NCBI RefSeq assembly: GCF_000374825.1
Contig: NZ_KB895399.1
Span: 1 to 38,011, forward strand
From: Paenibacillus sanguinis 2301083 = DSM 16941
GTDB taxonomy: Bacteria; Bacillota; Bacilli; Paenibacillales; Paenibacillaceae
Length of the DNA stretch: 38,011 nucleotides
Direction: 5' to 3'
Shown: positions 26,905-35,265 of the stretch, in pieces
Numbering within the stretch: position 1 is the first letter of the stretch
Layout: the number at the start of each line of letters is the position of its first letter
Position numbers and translations under genes: made by a program
The notes under the pieces: generated by a model
Database searches by the model: none
What the model was told of the DNA's origin: nothing
Seen by the model: the letters and a program-made list of their open reading frames with translations, nothing else

Positions 26905-27621
26905 TTAATTCACTCTACCCCTTTTATCTTTCAAGGAGTCTATCAAGATCGCCAACGAAACCTTTAACATATAATATACCGATCTTGTCAAATTTATCGA
27001 GGACTCCCCGTTTAATCTTTCATTCATTTCAACAGGTATTTCGCTTACCCTAAATCCTTGTCTTGAGATACTTACGATACTTTCTGGTTCAGGATAATCT
27101 GTGGGGTAATAATCACATAGCGAATCAATCACACTTTTGTTCACCATTCTAAATCCGGAGGTTGGATCTGTAATGTTTTTACGAACCAGAACTCTTATCA
27201 AGAAACTAATGAACTTTATTCCGACTCGTCTTAGTTTCGAAGACTGGAAACCACTCTTTTCAATAAATCTCGAACCAATGACCATATCGACATTACGGTC
27301 AATTAAGTATTGATACATATCATTAATATACTTTGCATTGTGCTGAGCATCGCCGTCAAACTGAACGGCAATATCATAGCCATGCTCTTTGGCATACTTA
27401 TATCCTGCCTGGACGCAGCCTCCAATACCCAAATTAGTAGAGAGGTTCAAAACATTATAAGATTTTTTCTTACATAATTGAAGGGTATTATCCGTTGAGC
27501 AATCATTGACGATTATATAATCAAATCCCCTTGTAAATTGTTTAATATCCCCAATTACTTTATCCAAGTTTTGAGCCTCGTTAAAAGCTGGAATAATGAT
27601 CAGTTTTTTCACATAATTCAC
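26905..27621 (-). CDS. DPM1/GtrB-like family 2 glycosyltransferase
   Basis: A 238-residue GT2 that probably moves a sugar from a nucleotide donor to undecaprenyl phosphate. KLIIIPAFNEAQNLDKVI, YIIVNDCSTDNT, VQFDGDAQHNAKYI with the metal-binding DGD and SGFRMVNKSVI are the DPM1-like hallmarks. Unlike typical GtrB it has no C-terminal membrane helices, which the adjacent DUF2304 protein may supply. The start is uncertain: GTG at 27621 or at 27612, both inside the end of the upstream gene (41-nt overlap), with AAGG or GGGAAC nearby. Confidence 0.9.
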   Translation of the reverse strand: MNYVKKLIIIPAFNEAQNLDKVIGDIKQFTRGFDYIIVNDCSTDNTLQLCKKKSYNVLNLSTNLGIGGCVQAGYKYAKEHGYDIAVQFDGDAQHNAKYINDMYQYLIDRNVDMVIGSRFIEKSGFQSSKLRRVGIKFISFLIRVLVRKNITDPTSGFRMVNKSVIDSLCDYYPTDYPEPESIVSISRQGFRVSEIPVEMNERLNGESSINLTRSVYYMLKVSLAILIDSLKDKRGRVN

Positions 27622-30600
27622 GTTCCCTTACGTATTCTCCTTCATAATCAAAAATCATAGAAAGTTCTTTCTCGATGGTTGCCTTTTTTCCGCTTTGTAT
27701 TCGAACTCTATTAGCTGCCGCTTTGGAAAGTTGGGAGTACAGCTCGGGATTATAAAACATAGTTTTAATACCTTCTGCCAGACCCTCGTAGTCTTCTGGA
27801 TCTACAAGAATTCCGCAATCATTATCCACAAACTCAGGAATTGCTGTCAGGTTATTCGTAATCGGTACCAAACCGGATGACATTGCCTCGTCTCTGGATA
27901 CGCCCTGCGAATCCATCCGGGTAGGAACTAAAAATACACCATACTTTTTATGCATAGCAGAAATCTCTTTCTGGTCCAGGAATCTCTCTTCCACTCTAAC
28001 ATTCCTAAATTTCTTTATAGGTTTTAAAGTTGACTCAAAAAGCTCTCCTTTACCTATAATAGTAAATTCCAATTGCTTAAAGATTGGATCTTTGGACAAA
28101 TGCTGAATAGCCTTTACAGTCAAATCATTGGCATATTTATTGCTTGCAAAAGGTCTGATCGAAAGAATTTTCTTTCTCAGTTCTACATCTTTTTCTTCAT
28201 AATTAAATAAATCTGTGTTGATATAATTATGAATAATTGTGTATTTGTCTTTTGGCAAACGAACCTTATGGTCCTCAAAAACTTCCTCGGCGAAATAATT
28301 AGACACGAATACGAAATGGATATTGTATTCTTTATTGGTAGCCGCAGCAAAAACTTTCTCCCAAAGTTTAAGTCTCCCTTCGGATTCTTTCTTTGCCTTT
28401 TCAAGCTGCTGAGTAGTTGTATAGTTGTAGTCTCTACGCCACCATGGTTGAATTTCCGAACCATGGACCCAAATGATTATTCGCTTGTTGGATAAAAAAC
28501 TCTTCATTCCTCTCCAAATCGTCTCGTTCAAGAAATGTATTAATAGTGTGTCGTATCCACCGTTCATAATCGCATTGTTAAATTCCTCAAAATAACCGCT
28601 AGTAACATCGATCCCGGAAAATTCGCTATAATTGCTTGATATTCGATTATTAAACTTGAACATATCGACCATTTTTCCAACATTCTTGTACTCGAACATT
28701 CTGCTATGAATAAAACCATATCTGTATAGATTTTCGTAGTCGGGGTAATTGTCTGCAACAAGAAGAATATTCGACTTGCTCAAGAAACATCCATTGTCCA
28801 GATCAATGTTCCCGACCAAGATACTTTTAATTTTGCAATGTCCTACACCGGAAAATCTTATACCCAATTTAATATACTTTACTTCTGGTGCAAGTTTGAT
28901 TTGAATTTTTCGTGAGCTTGGTTTGACAATGCTGTCTATTTTTCTCTCATTGCGATCAAGAGTTATCACGACAATGTCCACGCTGAACTTAGAAATAAAG
29001 TTCACGTCTAAATAAACGTCAATGTCTGAAACAAATCCCAGGTCGTCAATTCTGTAAAGTTTATTTAAATACACATACTCATGGCTGTCTCTCAATTTGG
29101 ATTCAACAAGTAATCCATCATTTTGGTTTTTAAGATTTACCTTATTCGACTTCTCGATCATTTCATACAACTCTTTGGGAGAAATATGAATGGAATTCGT
29201 CGATTGAACTCCCGGCTTGATGGCCTCGGCTTTGCGGTAAATTTCCTCTAATGCGATTCCTTGGTCCGCGAGTATCAAGTCGTCAACCCTTGAGCAATTC
29301 TCGCCTGTATAATTTTCACAGTAGTTGTATTCGTCTATGGAGAATGCCCGGCCGGAAGATATACATCTGCCTTCGATATCACATGCGTACTCTATGAGAT
29401 TCTCAATCGAGCAATCAGCTATTCTGATTGCAGATCTGCGCAATGCATAAGAAGTTACAGAGCTATATACTTTTCCGCTCGCTGTTTTTGCAATCTGTTC
29501 ATCATTTTTGAAATACACATCTTTCGTGTAAACAGGAAAATCCGCATATTTGTTAGCCAGCATGAGATCGTTAATATAGTGTTTTCCATAATAATCATTG
29601 GCAGAGAAAAAGAGAGCGTAGTCGAACTCCGCCTGAATGCGTCTTGCCACTTCTTCTGTTAGCTCGTGTATGATTTCCACATTCTCATTACCCGCTTCCA
29701 GATCGCTAATTTCAGAAACGATGAATAGCCGGGTTGTTTTGTAAGCCTGTCTTTGATGTTGACGATTAATATGCTCAAATTCATCCTTGGACTTAACATG
29801 AGCTATAACAGCAGCGCGAGCAGGTTCAGTCTTCAGTTTATTTTCATATACAATATTTACGATATAACTCAAACGGTTGGTATACGTATGTTCCGTCAGC
29901 ACTTTTCTTAAGCCAAGCAATCTAAATCTGTTGTAATATTCTTCGTCCGCAAATTTGCTGACTTGATCACTCAATTGCTTCCCGTCATCGGTACAAACGA
30001 CCAAATCACCAAGCAGGTTTCTAACAGCCCGGGAATAATTGCTAATCGTCACCGTGTTGGATGCAAGAAGCTCGAAAACTCTGCGTGCGCACATGCTCTG
30101 GGATTGCTTCACCGAATTCATATTAATGTTAAAGCGATATCCTTTGTACGCCTTATCTATTTCCTCCGGCTTCAAGTTTCCTACGATATACTTCTTATAA
30201 CTGCTCGGAAAGGCATAATTCGGATCATTTTTATAGAAGTTTCTATCGTAAATATCCAACCCTTTGGTTGGCGTGATTGCCTCAATAAATGTTTCTAAGT
30301 CACGATTCCGGTCAGGATAACGCTTATAATAAGCACCAGCAAAACAGAACTTATCAGCTCTATCGTACAGTTCTATCGGGTTGTGGTTCTTTAATTGCGC
30401 AGCAAACGGCATCAAATAAACACGATTATGTTTCAACAACGTCTTATATTTCTTAATACAGTCTATATCCGTAGTAAAGACAAAATCGGCGTATTTTGCT
30501 GTAGCCAAGAAAGTCTCGAAATGGATTGGATCTTCCTTATTCCAGAATACGATAGGGATATTCTTTTTTTGGCAGTAGCTTAATACCTCAATTAATTCAT

Positions 30601-30946
30601 TACTCAGATGAGGAACTTTGGTTTTCCATAGCTCTCCTATACCAAGCCAGGCGGATTCCAAAAAGAACAAGTCCGGCTGTAGCGACTCCATCTGTCTATA
30701 CCAATTTTGCGGCGTAATCTGTAAAAGATGACATTCCGGAGAAAACGAATTATAGGTGAACTCATCCATGATGCATGCAATTTTCATGTCCTGTAACTGA
30801 TCGAATTCCCTTCGAAAACTCAAACTCCCCTTAAAAAAAGTGCCTTCTGCTGTTTCAAAATCCGGAGATAAGTTCATTTCTTTTAAGATTCCAGCCCTTT
30901 TAAGCCGAATTTCATTCAACTTTTCTTCTATATAGCTTAAGCCCAT
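27581..30946 (-). CDS. Large two-domain glycosyltransferase (CgeB-like plus GT4)
   Basis: A 1121-residue cytoplasmic protein. Residues about 40-390 resemble CgeB-type spore-surface glycosyltransferases (FNINMNSVKQSQSMCARRVF and the FELLASNTVTISN segment). About 390-560 is a globular linker with AVIAHVKSKDEF, about 570-720 is beta-rich with no recognised family, and about 725-1100 is a GT4-type domain: IIIWVHGSEIQPWWRR, FVSNYFAEEVF, FTIIGKGELFES, FLVPTRMDSQGVSRDEAMSS and PEFVDNDCGILVDPEDYEGL with its E-x7-E. Two active sites suggest it adds two residues or polymerises. ATG at 30946 with AAGGAG 6 nt upstream. It is the longest gene of the window, in the same operon as the methyltransferase and dehydrogenase. 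Confidence 0.87.
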   Translation of the reverse strand: MGLSYIEEKLNEIRLKRAGILKEMNLSPDFETAEGTFFKGSLSFRREFDQLQDMKIACIMDEFTYNSFSPECHLLQITPQNWYRQMESLQPDLFFLESAWLGIGELWKTKVPHLSNELIEVLSYCQKKNIPIVFWNKEDPIHFETFLATAKYADFVFTTDIDCIKKYKTLLKHNRVYLMPFAAQLKNHNPIELYDRADKFCFAGAYYKRYPDRNRDLETFIEAITPTKGLDIYDRNFYKNDPNYAFPSSYKKYIVGNLKPEEIDKAYKGYRFNINMNSVKQSQSMCARRVFELLASNTVTISNYSRAVRNLLGDLVVCTDDGKQLSDQVSKFADEEYYNRFRLLGLRKVLTEHTYTNRLSYIVNIVYENKLKTEPARAAVIAHVKSKDEFEHINRQHQRQAYKTTRLFIVSEISDLEAGNENVEIIHELTEEVARRIQAEFDYALFFSANDYYGKHYINDLMLANKYADFPVYTKDVYFKNDEQIAKTASGKVYSSVTSYALRRSAIRIADCSIENLIEYACDIEGRCISSGRAFSIDEYNYCENYTGENCSRVDDLILADQGIALEEIYRKAEAIKPGVQSTNSIHISPKELYEMIEKSNKVNLKNQNDGLLVESKLRDSHEYVYLNKLYRIDDLGFVSDIDVYLDVNFISKFSVDIVVITLDRNERKIDSIVKPSSRKIQIKLAPEVKYIKLGIRFSGVGHCKIKSILVGNIDLDNGCFLSKSNILLVADNYPDYENLYRYGFIHSRMFEYKNVGKMVDMFKFNNRISSNYSEFSGIDVTSGYFEEFNNAIMNGGYDTLLIHFLNETIWRGMKSFLSNKRIIIWVHGSEIQPWWRRDYNYTTTQQLEKAKKESEGRLKLWEKVFAAATNKEYNIHFVFVSNYFAEEVFEDHKVRLPKDKYTIIHNYINTDLFNYEEKDVELRKKILSIRPFASNKYANDLTVKAIQHLSKDPIFKQLEFTIIGKGELFESTLKPIKKFRNVRVEERFLDQKEISAMHKKYGVFLVPTRMDSQGVSRDEAMSSGLVPITNNLTAIPEFVDNDCGILVDPEDYEGLAEGIKTMFYNPELYSQLSKAAANRVRIQSGKKATIEKELSMIFDYEGEYVRERELCEKTDHYSSF

Positions 30947-30971
30947 ATTTATCTCCTTAAGGTTGATTTTA

Positions 30972-32084
30972 TTAAAAATCCTTAGGAATTCTTTTTCTAA
31001 ACTTCCAATAATTCAAAGTGAGACGCCCAAGTTTAGCATTACTTAGCAAATTGTATTTTTTAGACATATTTGCGTATTTGGCCTCCAATTGATTGTAGTC
31101 AAAGATGGAATCCTTGTACTTTCTTAAGGTTTGTTCCTCGCTACCCAATCTGGTCAACAACTCTTTATTTTTAACTTCGACTGCTTTCTCCAACTCTTCG
31201 ACTCTGTCCTTGCAGGATGAAAGACTGTGATTTAATTGATTTATTGTCGCATCCAGCTCATTTCGGTTCATCAACTCGTTATCTGACTGCTTTAACTTCT
31301 TGTTTTCGCTTTCCAATTGGGAAATAACGGCCTTTAATTTTTCATTTTCCTTTTGAACAACTGCTAACTTTTCTCTACTTTCATTAACTCGAGCATTCAA
31401 TTGATCAATGAGCTTAACTTTTGCACTCAGCTCGTCAACCGTTGACCTTTCGATCGAAAAAAAGGCTTCTTCTAATCTTTTGATTAATTCCCTAGTGATT
31501 TCGACCGATCCGTTAGACGGATCGGTCGTATTCCGGCCAACAACTCCAATCCATTTGCCAAAGAACTTAATTTCGTTTATTTCGAAATATGGTTCTACCT
31601 CTTCAAGTAAATTCAGCATGTAATAGGTCTTCTTATGGTCAAAATAATCGTTAATTCCAAAAGGAACTGTAATTACTATGCTACCTTCTTCAGCCAGAAA
31701 ATTTTTCACCTTTTGGAGCAGCGAAGATGAAGATGTAAAGTGTTCCATGACTTCGGTAAGAATAACCGTGTCAAATTTTTGGTCGCTCTCATAATCGAAC
31801 ACGCTGCTGACAAAATACTTCACGTTCCGTTTGACGGAATCGCTTTGATTCTGCAATGCCTCGTTTGCGTAAGCAATGACGCTTTCTTCGATGTCGATGC
31901 CTACCGCTTTTTTCCCTTCCCTAGCCAAGATCAATTCAGCAATGCCTTGAGAGCATCCGATATCAAGCACCGATTCTCCTGTTACCTTAGAGCAAATCCA
32001 ATGAATCCGTTCTCTTGTCTTACGGGAGAATTGATTCCCCATTCCGCCATAATACGCTTCCGCAACTTTATCTAGCGGCTTCAA
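30972..32084 (-). CDS. SAM-dependent methyltransferase with long coiled coil
   Basis: A 370-residue protein. The N-terminal half is a class I methyltransferase: VLDIGCSQGIAELIL at about 39-53, AVGIDIEES after it, FDTVILTEVMEHF and IVITVPFG. From about 195 to 345 it is a nearly uninterrupted heptad-rich coiled coil (KLAVVQKENEKLKAVISQLE is one section), ending in a basic, aromatic tail LTLNYWKFRKR likely to touch the membrane. A methyltransferase joined to a coiled coil beside an ABC polysaccharide exporter recalls WbdD of E. coli O9a, which caps chains and sets length. The kinase domain of WbdD is absent. The start is taken as TTG 32084, with GGGGAGTG 6 nt upstream, overlapping the dehydrogenase end by 17 nt; TTG 32108 is possible. 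Confidence 0.83.
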   Translation of the reverse strand: MKPLDKVAEAYYGGMGNQFSRKTRERIHWICSKVTGESVLDIGCSQGIAELILAREGKKAVGIDIEESVIAYANEALQNQSDSVKRNVKYFVSSVFDYESDQKFDTVILTEVMEHFTSSSSLLQKVKNFLAEEGSIVITVPFGINDYFDHKKTYYMLNLLEEVEPYFEINEIKFFGKWIGVVGRNTTDPSNGSVEITRELIKRLEEAFFSIERSTVDELSAKVKLIDQLNARVNESREKLAVVQKENEKLKAVISQLESENKKLKQSDNELMNRNELDATINQLNHSLSSCKDRVEELEKAVEVKNKELLTRLGSEEQTLRKYKDSIFDYNQLEAKYANMSKKYNLLSNAKLGRLTLNYWKFRKRIPKDF

Positions 32085-33372
32085 TATATCCACTCCCCAA
32101 TTTGGCAAGATTGGTTAATGGTTGTCCCAAGACGTAATGGACAAAACCAGCCTCACTCCAAATTTGATGATTTACGACATTTCTTGTATCGAATACAATG
32201 GCTCCGCCGGCAATTGATGCAATTTTCTTGGGATCGATCTGCTTAAACTCGTTATGATCAGTCAGGATTAGAATGGCATCCGCACCGATAACTGCCTCTT
32301 CAAGCGTATCCTTTCTTCCTTCAATATACTCCCTGACGTGTGGATCAAATATTTGCAAGTTATAATGGTCTCTTAATTGTTCCACGATTTCAACGGCAGG
32401 GCTTTCTCTCATATCATCAATATTCCCTTTAAATGCCAGACCTAGCACAGCTATGGTCTTCTGGATCTTGTCGCCATATGGCAATAATTGTTTCATTTTA
32501 TTGACTACAAATTCAGGCATACCATCGTTTGTCGTTCTAGAAGTATAAACCAGGTTAGCCAATGATGGGGCAGATTCATAAATAAACCAAGGATCCACCG
32601 CTATACAATGTCCCCCGACACCAGGACCTGGTTTATGAATATTTACTCGTGGATGACAGTTTGCAAGGTCAATCGCTTCCCACACATTAAACCCTACATG
32701 TTCTGCAATTTTGGCCATTTCATTAGCAAGCGCAATATTTACATCGCGGTAAGTATTTTCCATTAACTTCACCATTTCTGCAGTCGTAGCATCAGTTAAA
32801 TGGATGTTTCCCCTAACAAATTTTCTATACAAATCTGCTGTTAGCTCTGACGATTTCTGATTAATCCCCCCTACAATCCGGTCATTACTAACAAGTTCTT
32901 CAAGTAGGCGACCAGGAAGCACACGTTCTGGAGAATGAGAAACAAACAGTTCTTTCTGAACATCCAAGTTTGTTTCATTAAGGATCGGCAACACTACATC
33001 CTCAATTGTTCGAGGAGGAACCGTCGATTCAAGAATAACCAAATTATTTTTTTTCAAATAGGGAACAATAGAATGTGTAGCAGCAATGACATAGTCAACA
33101 TTCGCAGTTTTATCTGTATTAATAGGGGTCGGTACGGAAATAATAAACGCATCAGCTTGTTTAGGTACATTACTAAAACTCAACTTTTTAGATTTGATAA
33201 CTTCATCTAGCATTTCCTGTAATCCAGGCTCTTCAATATGAATTTTACCACCCGAAAGTTTGGAAACAACATCAAGATTTGTATCCACACCTTGTACCTC
33301 AATTCCGTGCTTAGCAAACATGATAGCTGTTGGTAATCCTATGTAGCCAAGACCAATAACACATAATTTCAA
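32068..33372 (-). CDS. UDP-N-acetyl-D-mannosamine dehydrogenase-like (WecC type)
   Basis: A 434-residue nucleotide-sugar dehydrogenase of the UDP-Glc/GDP-Man family, which oxidises C6 of a UDP-sugar to a uronic acid in two NAD+ steps. KLCVIGLGYIGLPTAIMFA is the NAD-binding site, VSVPTPIN-type and ESTVPPRTIED segments follow, and GVGGHCIAVDPWF with catalytic Cys256 is the WecC-like form. ENTYRDVNIALANEMAKIAE is also characteristic of that branch. The TTG at 33372 is preferred, AAGGAG being 9 nt away; the ATG at 33381 directly abuts the site. No UDP-GlcNAc 2-epimerase gene is in the window, so the epimer must come from elsewhere. First gene of the minus-strand operon. Confidence 0.9.
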   Translation of the reverse strand: MKLCVIGLGYIGLPTAIMFAKHGIEVQGVDTNLDVVSKLSGGKIHIEEPGLQEMLDEVIKSKKLSFSNVPKQADAFIISVPTPINTDKTANVDYVIAATHSIVPYLKKNNLVILESTVPPRTIEDVVLPILNETNLDVQKELFVSHSPERVLPGRLLEELVSNDRIVGGINQKSSELTADLYRKFVRGNIHLTDATTAEMVKLMENTYRDVNIALANEMAKIAEHVGFNVWEAIDLANCHPRVNIHKPGPGVGGHCIAVDPWFIYESAPSLANLVYTSRTTNDGMPEFVVNKMKQLLPYGDKIQKTIAVLGLAFKGNIDDMRESPAVEIVEQLRDHYNLQIFDPHVREYIEGRKDTLEEAVIGADAILILTDHNEFKQIDPKKIASIAGGAIVFDTRNVVNHQIWSEAGFVHYVLGQPLTNLAKLGSGYIEAAR

Positions 33373-33475
33373 ATTTAACATCTCCTTATTAGTTATACGC
33401 AGACCAAATAATTACTCTATAGTTATATTAAATTGTAATCATAACGATTTATAGGATTTTTCTACATAATAATGC

Positions 33476-33484
33476 ATTATAACA
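33476..33484 (-). promoter_or_regulatory. Extended -10 promoter for the large minus-strand glycan operon
   Basis: Minus-strand TGTTATAAT (complement of 33476-33484) about 100 nt before the dehydrogenase start; no good -35 is seen at 16-18 nt. An inverted repeat ATAGGG/CCCTAT (33488-33511) lies immediately upstream and may be an operator. This intergenic region (33373-33618) is divergent and also must contain the exporter promoter, which I could not pin down. Confidence 0.4.
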
Positions 33485-33618
33485 TGAATAGGGACAATTT
33501 TTTCGCCCTATTTCTGGTGAAAAAAATATCTTGCATACCTTCGCTCATTGTAGAAGACGATTCAAATATGTTAACATCTTGTTATGTATTACCCTCAAGC
33601 ATAAAGGAGCTCTAAGGA

Positions 33619-34395
33619 ATGCAAAAATATTTCTCAAATTTTTATAAGTATAAAGACTTAATGTTTGAAATGATTCAGAAAGATATAAAGCTTAAATACA
33701 GAAATTCAGTTCTTGGTTTGTTATGGAGTGTTTTGAACCCTCTTATGTTCATGCTTGTATTAACTGTTATTTTTTCTGAGCTATTTTCGACAACAATAGA
33801 ACATTTTGCTATCTATGTTTTATCTGGCCGCTTAATTTATGCATGCTTTTCAGAAACGACGAATTTTGCTATGCAATCTATTGTTTCAAACGCTGCATTA
33901 ATAAAAAAGATTTATGTGCCCAAGTACTTCTTCCCGTTATCCAGAGTTTGTTCATCCTTTATAAATTCTCTATTATCCATGATTTCCATAATTCCCGTTA
34001 TGCTTTTTAGTGGCTTACATTTTTCTTGGACTAATTTAATGTTTATTTTTCCTCTATTTTATTTGCTGCTATTCTCCATTGGAGTTGGTCTTATCCTTTC
34101 CACAATTTATGTTTTCTTTCGAGATATGCAGCATATTTACTCTCTAGCACTAGTAATTGTGATGTATGCATCAGCAATTTTTTACCCGGTCGATATCATT
34201 CCGGATAAAATTATGCCGCTTATTCAACTGAATCCGATTTTTTTGATTGTACAAATGTTCAGGAGTGCGCTTATTTATGGATCTCCATCAGCACTTAGTA
34301 ACCATCTCTTTTGTCTTGGATACGCCAGTATATTAATTTTCGTAGGACTGTATACTTTCTATAAAAAACAAGACAAGTTCATTTTTTATCTGTAG
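33619..34395 (+). CDS. Polysaccharide ABC exporter permease (Wzm/TagG-like)
   Basis: A 258-residue ABC-2 type permease with six membrane helices. The amphipathic N-terminus KYKDLMFEMIQKDIKLKYRN and SVLGLLWSVLNPLMFM are standard for Wzm/TagG/KpsM-like permeases; MQSIVSNAALIKKIYVPKYF forms the coupling loop and SAIFYPVDIIPDKI the outer loop. It exports an undecaprenyl-diphosphate-linked glycan with the ATPase encoded 21 nt downstream. ATG at 33619 with AAAGGAGC upstream. Transcribed away from the synthesis operon. Confidence 0.94.
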   Translation: MQKYFSNFYKYKDLMFEMIQKDIKLKYRNSVLGLLWSVLNPLMFMLVLTVIFSELFSTTIEHFAIYVLSGRLIYACFSETTNFAMQSIVSNAALIKKIYVPKYFFPLSRVCSSFINSLLSMISIIPVMLFSGLHFSWTNLMFIFPLFYLLLFSIGVGLILSTIYVFFRDMQHIYSLALVIVMYASAIFYPVDIIPDKIMPLIQLNPIFLIVQMFRSALIYGSPSALSNHLFCLGYASILIFVGLYTFYKKQDKFIFYL

Positions 34396-34416
34396 CGGAA
34401 TCGAGGTTTGAAATAA

Positions 34417-35148
34417 GTGGAAAATATAGCAGTAAAAGTTGATCAAGTTTCTATGAAATATAAATTGATGAGTGGGAAAGTCAACTCTCTAAAGCAGGTC
34501 TTCATCAATGCTATGACCCAAAGGATAGCTTATGAGGAATTTTCTGCACTAGAGGATGTTAGCTTTGAAGTTCAAAAAGGCGAAGTGTTTGGTATTGTAG
34601 GTTTAAATGGAGCCGGAAAAAGTACGTTATTAAAAATTGTAGCCGGCATTTTGAAACCAACATCGGGATCTGTAGAAAGGTTTGGCTCACTAGTTCCATT
34701 AATTGAGCTTGGCGGTGGTTTTAACTCAGAGCTTACCGGTGTTGAAAATATCTATTTAAACGGTATGCTGCTTGGCTACTCCAAAAAATTTATCAAAGAA
34801 AAACTAGATGAAATTGTTGAATTTGCTGAATTGCAAAAATTCATTCATAACCCGATCAAAAATTACTCATCAGGTATGCGAGCCAGGTTAGGATTTTCAA
34901 TCGCCACTCTTGTTAAACCTGATATTTTAATTGTTGATGAAGTTTTATCCGTAGGGGATCATAAATTCAAAGAAAAATCAGAAGCAAAAATGAAGGAATT
35001 GATGGGAAGTGGTACCACTGTTTTGTTTGTATCGCATTCCATTGATCAAATGAAAAACATGTGTAACCGTGTGTTGTGGCTTGAACAGGGCTCGGTTAAA
35101 GATATAGGACCCGCAGATATTATATGCGATAAATATAAGACCAACTAA
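34417..35148 (+). CDS. Polysaccharide ABC exporter ATPase (Wzt/TagH-like)
   Basis: A 243-residue nucleotide-binding subunit. Walker A GLNGAGKST, Q-loop region, signature YSSGMRARLGFSIA, Walker B DILIVDEVLSVGD and H-loop SHS are all present. The extra segment SGKVNSLKQVFINAMTQR near the N-terminus is typical of Wzt/TagH. Length stops right after the ATPase fold: there is no C-terminal carbohydrate-binding domain like that of E. coli O8/O9a Wzt, so export should not need recognition of a modified chain end. GTG start at 34417 with GAGG about 10 nt upstream. Paired with the permease. Confidence 0.94.
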   Translation: MENIAVKVDQVSMKYKLMSGKVNSLKQVFINAMTQRIAYEEFSALEDVSFEVQKGEVFGIVGLNGAGKSTLLKIVAGILKPTSGSVERFGSLVPLIELGGGFNSELTGVENIYLNGMLLGYSKKFIKEKLDEIVEFAELQKFIHNPIKNYSSGMRARLGFSIATLVKPDILIVDEVLSVGDHKFKEKSEAKMKELMGSGTTVLFVSHSIDQMKNMCNRVLWLEQGSVKDIGPADIICDKYKTN

Positions 35149-35153
35149 TAAAA

Positions 35154-35190
35154 AAGGCTGTTCTGATCCTTTTAGGATTAGAACAGCCTT
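35154..35190 (+). terminator. Terminator after the exporter genes
   Basis: AAGGCTGTTCT (35154-35164) pairs with AGAACAGCCTT (35180-35190), and GATCC/GGATT continues the stem inside with one mismatch. Six A precede it; the plus-strand 3' side is only moderately T-rich. It sits 6 nt past the ATPase stop codon. Confidence 0.75.
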
Positions 35191-35222
35191 GACTTGTACA
35201 CTGGTCTCTTATAACGAAATTA

Positions 35223-35231
35223 TGCTAAAAT
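35223..35231 (+). promoter_or_regulatory. Extended -10 promoter of the ligase-like gene
   Basis: TGCTAAAAT at 35223-35231, an extended -10 element 35 nt before the GTG start and downstream of the exporter terminator. No recognisable -35. It fits independent transcription of the ligase-like gene. Confidence 0.4.
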
Positions 35232-35265
35232 AATTGTCGTACCTATTCGCAAAGGAGATAAATAC

